From positions 42,101 to 49,800 of the forward strand of contig NZHL01000008.1 in assembly GCA_002691365.1 (NCBI GenBank): a stretch of 7,700 nt of DNA. Reading direction: 5' to 3'. The translations under genes were made by a program, and so were the position numbers. Below are positions 1-6,884 of the stretch, piece after piece; positions within the stretch are counted from its first letter, which is position 1; every line of letters starts with the position of its first letter. Under the pieces are notes generated by a model. The model saw nothing but the letters and a program-made list of their open reading frames with translations. It did not search any database and was not told the DNA's origin. This DNA comes from Fidelibacterota bacterium. Its GTDB lineage: Bacteria > Fidelibacterota > Marinisomatia > Marinisomatales > S15-B10.

Positions 1-31
1 AAACATATCCAAAGAATTCTAAAGTAATTCA

Positions 32-478
32 TTAAACAATGTTAAGTTTGTATAAAAAAATAAAAATACTTTTCATCGACCATAAAATAGTTCTGATCCA
101 ATTCATTGATATTAATTTTGCAAATAAGGAAAATTTAAAACCTTCTATAAGTTTTTTATGAATAGTCCCAAATACAATTATGGTCATAGTCAAAATTAAA
201 ATATTTAATATAAAATTAATTACAAAAAAATTTGATTCAGAATAAAAAAATAATAATAAGTAGAATCCACTCAATAATTCTAAGATCATTATAGGCCCAA
301 CAAGAAATGAAATTCTATTCATATGAAAAGTTTGAAATTTTGAATACATATTTTTATCTATAAATGAAAATGAAGGATAATGGATTAATTGAATTAACCA
401 AATTATACCAGTCATAAAAAATGTTAAAAAAAAATGAAAAAATAAAATAGCTTCCATGATATCAACTGTTAATATCAT
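32..478 (-). CDS. Small four-helix integral membrane protein of unknown function
   Basis: This is a 148-residue, strongly hydrophobic protein with predicted membrane helices at about 9-31, 57-79, 84-106 and 127-144. Polar or charged residues sit at helix edges and look conserved-like: His34-Tyr35-Pro36, Phe51-His52, Arg55, Pro62, Glu67, His107 and Asn126-Trp127-Ile-Arg129. The pattern (WxxQLxHYPxF, then FHxxRI, GPxMxxE, then NWIRT) resembles uncharacterised bacterial membrane proteins I have seen, but I cannot name a family or function. The several His residues could bind a metal or heme; this is speculation. The start at 478 overlaps the peroxidase gene by 17 bases and has an AGAAG sequence (492-488) 9 bases upstream. 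An alternative ATG at 457 would remove the overlap and leave a 4-base gap but has no such site. The overlap or near-contact implies coupling with the peroxidase. The frame is intact to a TAA at 34-32. The remaining 31 bases of the window show no clear gene or terminator. Confidence 0.75.
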   Translation of the reverse strand: MILTVDIMEAILFFHFFLTFFMTGIIWLIQLIHYPSFSFIDKNMYSKFQTFHMNRISFLVGPIMILELLSGFYLLLFFYSESNFFVINFILNILILTMTIIVFGTIHKKLIEGFKFSLFAKLISMNWIRTILWSMKSIFIFLYKLNIV

Positions 479-1055
479 TAATAATTTCTTCTGACATAGG
501 CTTGATATTTGAATTATAAAACCTTATTAGCCTTCCTTCCTTATCAATTAAATATTTACAAAAATTCCAAGTGGGAGCCTGTTTATTCCATCCATTTAAT
601 TCAGGATTTGAAAGCCATTCATAAATTGGATGTTTGTTTTTTCCAATAACTTTAATTTTTGAAAACATTGTAAATGTTATACCATAATTTGTTTCACAAA
701 ATTCTTTTATATCACTATCGGAACCTGGTTCTTGAAAGGCAAAGTCATTAGAAGGAAAACCAACAACGTATACTTTATCTCCATATTTTTCATGTAACTT
801 TTGAAGTTCTTCATATTGATAAGTGTAACCACAATTAGATGCAACATTTACTAATAGAATTTTTTTTCCAATAAATTGTTCTAATCTAACTGTCTTTCCA
901 TCTAACAATTTCGCCGAAATATCATAAATGGATTTTTTAGGACTAATTAATTTATTTATATCAGATGTCACTCCAAATAAAAAAGAGCGAAGCAAAAGAA
1001 AAGGGGTTAAAAAAAATACCATTACAAATAATCCTCTAATTATTTTCTTTTTCAT
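462..1055 (-). CDS. Membrane-anchored glutathione peroxidase family protein (cysteine type)
   Basis: This thiol peroxidase reduces hydrogen peroxide or organic and lipid hydroperoxides, usually with thioredoxin or glutathione as donor. The fold-defining motifs are NVASNCGYT at 70-78 with peroxidatic Cys75 (selenocysteine in many animal enzymes), FPSNDFAFQEPGS at 100-112 with Gln108, and PTWNFCKYLID at 161-171 with Trp163 and Asn164. Together these make the Cys-Gln-Trp-Asn catalytic tetrad. Cys120 in IKEFCETNYG sits where the resolving Cys of thioredoxin-dependent members lies, suggesting thioredoxin use. The length is 197 residues, about 35 more than a soluble bacterial member. The excess is an N-terminal KKK plus hydrophobic segment (about 5-29) with no obvious signal-peptidase site, so an inner-membrane anchor with the domain in the periplasm is likely. 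An extra Cys166 follows the catalytic Asn. The start lies 6 bases after the RND stop and shows no Shine-Dalgarno. The 3' end overlaps the next gene by 17 bases. Confidence 0.92.
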   Translation of the reverse strand: MKKKIIRGLFVMVFFLTPFLLLRSFLFGVTSDINKLISPKKSIYDISAKLLDGKTVRLEQFIGKKILLVNVASNCGYTYQYEELQKLHEKYGDKVYVVGFPSNDFAFQEPGSDSDIKEFCETNYGITFTMFSKIKVIGKNKHPIYEWLSNPELNGWNKQAPTWNFCKYLIDKEGRLIRFYNSNIKPMSEEIINDINS

Positions 1056-1061
1056 AATTTA

Positions 1062-4000
1062 CTATTCAACTGTTTTGCTTTTTTTAAAAAAATTTAAAAA
1101 ATCATCTAAAACCAAATAACTTGTTGGAACTAAAATCAATGTAATTAATGTAGCAAATAATACTCCAAAAGCTAATGAAACTGCCATAGGAATTAAAAAT
1201 TTTGCTTGAATACTTTTTTCTAATAAAAGTGGTAATAAACCTACAAGAGTAGTAATTGAAGTTAATATAATTGGTCTAAATCTTCTTGGGCCAGCCAACA
1301 TTGCAGCCTTAAATGCAGTGTTTCCTCCTTCTTTTCTATATTTATTTATAAAATCTACTAAAACTAAACTATCATTAACAACTACTCCTGAGAGTGCAAC
1401 AATTCCAATAAGTGAAATCATAGAAAAATCTATACCCATTATTATATGACCTATCAATGCTCCAGTCAAACCAAACGGAATAGCTGTCATGACAACCAAA
1501 GGCTGAAAATATGATCTAAAAGGTATTGCTAAAAGAGCATAAACTACAAAAAGTGCAATTATGAAATTTCTTCCAATTGATGCTAAGTTTTCACTTTGTT
1601 CTCTTTGTTCACCCTCAAGTGAATAACTAACAGATGGATAATCTTTTAAAATTTCTGGGAATTCATTTGCAACTAAGCTAGATATTACTTCATTACCAGA
1701 GGTTACTGATAGATCTACATCAGCTGTAATGTTGACCGATCTTTGCCTATCAACTCTAGAAATTGATGAAAAACCTTTGGTCATTGTCATTTGAGCAACT
1801 TGTTTAAGAGGAATTTCTTGACCTTGAGGAGTTCTAATTTGCATATTTTCAAGATTACCAATAGACCTTCTTTCGTTTTTTGGATATCTCAACATAACTT
1901 TCACTTGATCTCTTCCTCTTTGAAAATTTTGTACCTCTTCACCATAAAAAGCTTGTCTTACCTGATTTGCAAGGTAAACATTGTTTAATCCATAATTTTT
2001 AGCTTCATCACGAAGTGATAATTTCATTTCATCTTTTCCTGATGAGAAAGAATCTTTTATATCAAATACTCCATTGTAAGAAGCCATTTCTTCTTTGATG
2101 ATCATTGTTGCTTCTTGTAAATCTGCAATATTAGTTCCTGTCAATTGAAAATTAATAGGGTCTCCTGCAGATATAAAAGTTGAACTAAAACTTAAATCTT
2201 TAACACCCTGAATTGGACCAGTTAACTCTCTCCATCTTTTACCAACTTCTGCTGCACTTATTACTCGATTTTCACCTGGAGATAACTCCAAAACATATTC
2301 AGCTAAATGAGAAGCAAAAAAGGAAAGATTTAATGAGCCAGGTCCTTGACTTGTCCTTAATCTAAATGGTTGATCTCCAACAGTTGCCAAATCATTTAAA
2401 AATATTATTTCACCAGGGAATTCATCATCAAGTTGTTTCTTTAATTTTTGAGCTGATTTTTCTAAATCGTTTAACCCTTTTGAAGTAATTGAAACAGGTG
2501 TACCTGCTGGGTATTCTAAAATTCCAATGACCACGTCAGCTTCTAATGCAGGGAAAAAAGTGAACTTTATCCAACCTCCTCCTATATAACCAACAGTTAA
2601 GAAAAAAATTGATATAGCAACTGCTATTGTAGTTATTCTTCTTGATAAAGCTTTTTTTAAAACTGGTAGATATATATTGTTTTTAAAATCATCTAATCCT
2701 TTTATTAGATAACTTTGAAAAATTTCCCATTTTTTTCCCAATCTATTCAATAATTTATTTTTAATTGGTTTATCTTGAATATGAGCTAAATGAGCTGGTA
2801 AAATTGTTAATGATTCAAATAATGACCAAATCAATACTGCTATTGTCACTGATGGTATAATTTTCCATATTTTTCCAATTTCTCCCGCAACCGACAACAT
2901 AGGAGAAAATGTTGCCATTGTTGTTAAAACTGCAAAAATAACAGGTGTGGCAACTTGACTTGCTCCCTTTTTTGCCGCTTCAACACTATTTAATCCTCTT
3001 TCTCTCCACATAAAAATATTTTCACCTACAATAATAGCATCATCCACAACTATACCAAGCACTAAAATAAATACAAATAATGAAATCATATTTATAGATA
3101 CTCCAGCTAAAGGCAAAAGCCAAAACCCCCCCATAAAAGATATTGGAATTCCTAGTGAGACCCAAAATGCTAATCTAGGTTTTAAAAAAAGTGCTAAAAC
3201 AATTACAACTAACAATAAACCAAAATATGCATTTTTGAGCATCAAATCTATTCTTCCTCTTAAAAGTTTTGACTCATCATTCCAAGGTGTTATGGAAATG
3301 CCATTGGGTAATTGTTTTCTTTTATCAGAAATATACGATGTTACTGAAGATGATATATCAAGTGCATTTTGCTTACCGACTCTAAATACGGTTATAAGAA
3401 GAGCTTTTTCATTATTAAATTTCTGTTCTAAGTCAATATCTGAGAAACCGTCTACGACTTCAGCAATATCCCCAAGTAATAAAATTGTTCCATCAGGTCT
3501 AGCTAGAATTGGTATTTTCTCAAAATCAAATTTAGAATATGATTGACCTTTTGATCTTATCAATATTTCACCTGTTGATGTTTCAACAGACCCTCCAGGA
3601 ATGTCTAAAGAAGAAAACCTAATGGCATTACTTACTTGATCAAATGATAAACTATATTTTGATAATGAAGACTCAGAAACTTCAATTGATATTTCTCTGG
3701 GTTTGTTACCCTTAATTGTTGTCAATGTTATTCCAGGAAGAGATGTAATTTCATCTCTTATTTCTTTTGTAATATTTAGTAAACTTTCATCATCTAAATC
3801 ACCTGAAACTGCAACACTCATTACATCACCAACTACAACAAACTGTTTAACAACTGGTCTTTCCGCATCTAATGGTAAATTATCAATAGCATCTACCTGA
3901 GCTTTCACATCAGCCAAAGCTTCTTTTCTATCTATTTCTGGAAGTAACTCAAGAGTAACAGTTCCTATATTTTCTGATGAATTAGATGATATTTTTTTTA

Positions 4001-4232
4001 CACCTTCTAAACCTTGTAAGTTTTCTTCAATTGGAATACAAATCCCTTCTTCAATATCTGATGGCGAAGCTCCAGGATATGTAACGCTAACAGTAATTAC
4101 TTGAGGCTCAATTGATGGAAAAACCTCTAAATCTAAATTGGGTATTGTAAATATACCGGAAACAATAATAATTACCATCGAAAGATTTGCTGCAACAGTA
4201 TTATTAACAAACCAATTTATTATTTTATTCAT
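1062..4232 (-). CDS. AcrB-type RND efflux transporter, inner-membrane permease subunit
   Basis: This is a proton-driven exporter of the resistance-nodulation-division superfamily with 1056 residues, close to AcrB (1049), and both internal repeats are complete. The first transmembrane helix is at about 11-31, helices 2-6 at about 333-480, helix 7 at about 532-552 and helices 8-12 at about 886-1042. The two large periplasmic porter/docking regions lie between 1 and 2 and between 7 and 8. The relay acidic pair in helix 4 is D397/D398 (GIVVDDAIIVGENIF). Helix 11 keeps R984 and T991 (RRFRPIILTS). Helix 10 reads SGVVVNDSLVLVDF at 948-961, so the position of AcrB Lys940 is Asn953, followed by Asp954. 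That variation recurs in a subset of marine RND pumps as I remember them. The sequence lacks the heavy-metal (CusA) methionine pattern, so an organic substrate such as a drug, detergent or lipid is more likely. The start lies 1 base after the adaptor stop with no strong ribosome binding site. Confidence 0.96.
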   Translation of the reverse strand: MNKIINWFVNNTVAANLSMVIIIVSGIFTIPNLDLEVFPSIEPQVITVSVTYPGASPSDIEEGICIPIEENLQGLEGVKKISSNSSENIGTVTLELLPEIDRKEALADVKAQVDAIDNLPLDAERPVVKQFVVVGDVMSVAVSGDLDDESLLNITKEIRDEITSLPGITLTTIKGNKPREISIEVSESSLSKYSLSFDQVSNAIRFSSLDIPGGSVETSTGEILIRSKGQSYSKFDFEKIPILARPDGTILLLGDIAEVVDGFSDIDLEQKFNNEKALLITVFRVGKQNALDISSSVTSYISDKRKQLPNGISITPWNDESKLLRGRIDLMLKNAYFGLLLVVIVLALFLKPRLAFWVSLGIPISFMGGFWLLPLAGVSINMISLFVFILVLGIVVDDAIIVGENIFMWRERGLNSVEAAKKGASQVATPVIFAVLTTMATFSPMLSVAGEIGKIWKIIPSVTIAVLIWSLFESLTILPAHLAHIQDKPIKNKLLNRLGKKWEIFQSYLIKGLDDFKNNIYLPVLKKALSRRITTIAVAISIFFLTVGYIGGGWIKFTFFPALEADVVIGILEYPAGTPVSITSKGLNDLEKSAQKLKKQLDDEFPGEIIFLNDLATVGDQPFRLRTSQGPGSLNLSFFASHLAEYVLELSPGENRVISAAEVGKRWRELTGPIQGVKDLSFSSTFISAGDPINFQLTGTNIADLQEATMIIKEEMASYNGVFDIKDSFSSGKDEMKLSLRDEAKNYGLNNVYLANQVRQAFYGEEVQNFQRGRDQVKVMLRYPKNERRSIGNLENMQIRTPQGQEIPLKQVAQMTMTKGFSSISRVDRQRSVNITADVDLSVTSGNEVISSLVANEFPEILKDYPSVSYSLEGEQREQSENLASIGRNFIIALFVVYALLAIPFRSYFQPLVVMTAIPFGLTGALIGHIIMGIDFSMISLIGIVALSGVVVNDSLVLVDFINKYRKEGGNTAFKAAMLAGPRRFRPIILTSITTLVGLLPLLLEKSIQAKFLIPMAVSLAFGVLFATLITLILVPTSYLVLDDFLNFFKKSKTVE

Positions 4233-4233
4233 T

Positions 4234-5418
4234 TTAATTAGTTCTTATTTGCATTCCATTAATTATAAAACCAAGCTTGGTTATCAGAATTTCATCATTT
4301 GAGTTCAATCCTGAATTGATATAAGCATAATCATTTTCAGTTCGAAGTACGTCAACTTGTTGTTGAAATAATATACCTTCCTTATTTGTTGTCCAAATAA
4401 AATTATTATTTGAAATAACATGCCTGGGAACAACATATACATTTTTAAATTTTTTACCAAAAATGTTTGCATTAACATATAAACCAACTTTAAGTGGAAT
4501 TTTATTAATTGATCTATCATATGGCTCTGAAACTCTTGCTACAACAGAGAGCATTCTAGATAATGGGTCAATTTCGGCTTCTGATCTGATTATTTTACCG
4601 GTCCATTCATATGTTTTATTACCAATTTTTGAAAATAATTTAACTTGCGGTTGTTTGTATAATTCAATCAACGTACCATCAAGCGGTATATCTAAAAAAG
4701 ATAGATCAACATTTGCAATTGGCAATCTTACTTCCACATAGTCTGTTGCATATATCATTCCTAACGGAATACCAGGGGATATTATAGCACCTAAATCAGT
4801 ATTTTTTTTTCTAACTCTTCCGTCGAACGGAGCTAAAATAGATGTTCTGTTTAAATTTCTTTTTGCCTGTTCATAAGTAGCTTCTGATGCTGCAAAAAAA
4901 GCATTTGCTTGTGCAAGTTGTGGTTTTCTTAAAGCTAAATCCGAAGCTTCTCCGTCAGAAACTTTATCCCATTCTTGTTTTGCTATGTTTGACTCAGCTA
5001 TTTCTCTTTGAAGAGCAACTTTTGATTGTGAAAGGTTTGATTCTGCTGTAACCAAAGCTAATTCATAATCTCTAGAATCTAATTTTATTAAAGTATCACC
5101 TTTTGTAAAAGTTCCTCCAGATGAAAAGTTTTCTGATACCCAGATTATTTTTCCTGAAACTTCAGATGTTAAATTAATTTCTGTTCTTGGTATAACCTCA
5201 CCTTGTGATTTGACTATGATCTGAACATCTCTGTTTTCCACTTTCATCGTTTCAACTAAAGGAGGTACATATTTTGATTCTTCTCCAATTACTGTTGGTT
5301 TGAATCGAATTAATACCACTAAACCAATAAACCCTATCAATATAATAAAAAATGGAATATATCTTTTATTTAATATTGTTGTCCTTAAAATATTCATAAA
5401 AAAACGTTTTAAATTCAT
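4234..5418 (-). CDS. RND efflux periplasmic adaptor subunit (membrane fusion protein, HlyD/AcrA type)
   Basis: This periplasmic adaptor joins the RND pump to the outer-membrane channel. It has 394 residues, typical of the family. A basic N-terminus followed by one hydrophobic helix (about 20-37, IPFFIILIGF...) anchors it in the inner membrane; there is no lipobox Cys as in AcrA. The first half of the lipoyl domain is at about 79-118 (TEINLTSEVSGKIIWV...LIKLDSRDYEL). An alpha-helical hairpin rich in Ala, Glu and Gln spans about 119-188. The second lipoyl half is at 192-222, with the hallmark LAPFDGRVR at 195-203. Beta-barrel and membrane-proximal domains follow, with VVPRHVI at 329-335. The start is supported by an AGGA site 7 bases upstream that overlaps the previous stop. 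The gene ends 1 base before the RND start (TAA-A-ATG), so the two are probably translationally coupled. Substrate specificity cannot be read from the adaptor. Confidence 0.94.
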   Translation of the reverse strand: MNLKRFFMNILRTTILNKRYIPFFIILIGFIGLVVLIRFKPTVIGEESKYVPPLVETMKVENRDVQIIVKSQGEVIPRTEINLTSEVSGKIIWVSENFSSGGTFTKGDTLIKLDSRDYELALVTAESNLSQSKVALQREIAESNIAKQEWDKVSDGEASDLALRKPQLAQANAFFAASEATYEQAKRNLNRTSILAPFDGRVRKKNTDLGAIISPGIPLGMIYATDYVEVRLPIANVDLSFLDIPLDGTLIELYKQPQVKLFSKIGNKTYEWTGKIIRSEAEIDPLSRMLSVVARVSEPYDRSINKIPLKVGLYVNANIFGKKFKNVYVVPRHVISNNNFIWTTNKEGILFQQQVDVLRTENDYAYINSGLNSNDEILITKLGFIINGMQIRTN

Positions 5419-5425
5419 GTTAATT

Positions 5426-5429
5426 TCCT
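5426..5429 (-). promoter_or_regulatory. Shine-Dalgarno of the adaptor gene, embedded in the upstream stop codon
   Basis: On the minus strand the end of the channel gene reads TAGGAAATTAAC and then ATG. The AGGA core lies 7 bases before the adaptor start and shares two bases with the TAG stop. It supports the ATG at 5418 over the in-frame ATG at 5397, which lacks such a site. It is the clearest ribosome binding site in the window and implies that termination and initiation are physically linked. Confidence 0.7.
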
Positions 5430-6882
5430 AGTTTAAACTTTCTAGAGAACCTCCTAAAGCTAGAATAAGCTGTAATCTATTATCAATTTTTGTTCTTTCT
5501 ATTGAAAAATACTGAGATTGAGAATTAAACCATTGATTTTGACTATTCAAAACTGTAACAAAATCTATTAGACCTGATTCATATCTAGCTTTTGAAAGAT
5601 CATAAGCTGCTTTTGATTGTGAAACTGCTATGTTCAATGATTTTAACTGTAATTCAATAGAATTTTCACTATTCAATAATTGTTCCACTTCCATAAATGC
5701 CATTAATGATTTATTTACCAAATTAATTTCAGATTGGGTTAATTGAGATTTATTTAATTTGACATTAGCATCCAATCTACCCCCTTGAAAAATAGGAGCA
5801 CTAATATTAAGAATTCTACTCCATACTCCATAATCACCATTCAAAACATCTTTTAACTCTTCAGAAGAAGTTCCTCCTGAGGTAGTTAATGAAAATGAGG
5901 GTAGTTTAGATCTTTTAGCCTCAGCAAGTTTATAACCTGCACTTTTAACTTTTTCTAAAGCTGATTTTAAATCAGGTCTTCTTGTAAGTAAATCAGCGGG
6001 TAGGCTTGATGGAATAGGAGGAAGTTTTTTAGGAAGTTCATCTGAAAGTTTTAATTTTCCAGATGGATAAAAACCAAGTAATATTTCTAAATTTCTTAAC
6101 CTTGATAAAAATTGAATCTTCTTTGATTCCATATCAACTTTAGATACAGCTAATGATGATTCAGCCAATCTATAATCTAAGGATGATGTCAATCCTTCTT
6201 TATATCTTGATTCTACAATATTTAAAACTTCTCTAAATGATTCTGTAGTTTTCAAAGATAATTCATATTGTAATTTAGATTCGACAGTATAATAATAGGT
6301 TTGAACAAATTGTATCATTGTTGAAAAAGATAAATATACCAAATCATAATTTGAAGAGTTAAAATCTGCATATGCAGCTCGTCTGGCATTAAGAGCTTTT
6401 CCCCAAATATCTAGTTCCCATTGTAATGAAAGATTTAAACCATAATTATCCGATTCAAAAGAAATAACTTGGTTGTTATTAGAACTATCTTGATCTCCAA
6501 AAGCGCCTGAAAAAAGATCCGAAAAACCAAAACCTGCTAAATTCTGACCAGATCTACTTCCCGACATACCTGCTTGAATATTTGGAAATGAGACAGCACT
6601 GTTTATTCTGGCTAATTGTTTTGCTGATTCTAATTGAGATAAAATAGATTTTATATTTGGACTATTTTTTTGAAAATTTTCTAGATATTCAACCATTTCT
6701 TCATCACCAAAACTTATCCACCATAAACCTGTATACTCTTCAGTTTTAGGTAATGGTTTTGTCCATGTATTAGGAACCTCTCCCTCTAATAAATTGTTGT
6801 TATACTCTTTGGGAGAACTACAATTATTAGTAAAGATTAGTAACATAAAAAAAATTATAAATTTAAAAAAAATTAGTTTCAT
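5428..6882 (-). CDS. TolC/NodT-family outer-membrane efflux channel lipoprotein
   Basis: This is the outer-membrane exit duct of a tripartite efflux pump, 484 residues long, which is normal for the NodT/OprM group. The frame is open back to an ATG at 6924, but I chose the ATG at 6882. It directly begins a signal peptide (MKL, then a Phe/Ile/Leu-rich stretch at 3-17), and the longer form would overlap the methyltransferase by 40 bases. Cys21 is the likely lipidation site, although the preceding residues (FTNN) are not a standard lipobox. Family landmarks are GLWWISFGD at 52-60, the helical repeat ending ...YGLNLSLQWELDIWGK at 147-162, LLTRRPDL at 298-305 (a hallmark between the two repeats), SAPIFQGGRLDA at 361-372 and ARYESGLIDFVTVLNSQN at 432-449. 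Two OEP repeats are present, so the protein is complete. It starts 2 bases after the methyltransferase stop with only an A-rich leader and no Shine-Dalgarno. The adaptor and RND genes follow immediately, so it is probably the dedicated partner of that pump. Confidence 0.93.
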   Translation of the reverse strand: MKLIFFKFIIFFMLLIFTNNCSSPKEYNNNLLEGEVPNTWTKPLPKTEEYTGLWWISFGDEEMVEYLENFQKNSPNIKSILSQLESAKQLARINSAVSFPNIQAGMSGSRSGQNLAGFGFSDLFSGAFGDQDSSNNNQVISFESDNYGLNLSLQWELDIWGKALNARRAAYADFNSSNYDLVYLSFSTMIQFVQTYYYTVESKLQYELSLKTTESFREVLNIVESRYKEGLTSSLDYRLAESSLAVSKVDMESKKIQFLSRLRNLEILLGFYPSGKLKLSDELPKKLPPIPSSLPADLLTRRPDLKSALEKVKSAGYKLAEAKRSKLPSFSLTTSGGTSSEELKDVLNGDYGVWSRILNISAPIFQGGRLDANVKLNKSQLTQSEINLVNKSLMAFMEVEQLLNSENSIELQLKSLNIAVSQSKAAYDLSKARYESGLIDFVTVLNSQNQWFNSQSQYFSIERTKIDNRLQLILALGGSLESLN

Positions 6883-6884
6883 TT

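Noticed and set aside
1..6. Possible start codon of a further downstream gene (ATG at 6-4, minus strand)
   Set aside because: Only two codons are visible and there is no ribosome binding site at a normal distance. It is too little to call a gene.
421..450. A-rich run that could be a slippage site or assembly error
   Set aside because: The frame of the small membrane protein is continuous across it and encodes a normal hydrophobic helix. Such runs are ordinary at this base composition.
928..1119. Plus-strand open frame of 63 residues across the RND/peroxidase junction
   Set aside because: It is antisense to two well-supported genes, rich in Lys and Phe from A/T runs, and shows no domain.
3235..3900. 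Open frames on the plus strand (3235-3546 and 3703-3900)
   Set aside because: They lie wholly inside the RND gene opposite its strand, have no family resemblance, and are best explained as antisense shadows.
4305..4520. Second minus-strand frame inside the adaptor gene
   Set aside because: It is out of frame with a complete adaptor whose family motifs are intact through this region, so there is no sign of a frameshift or an overlapping gene.
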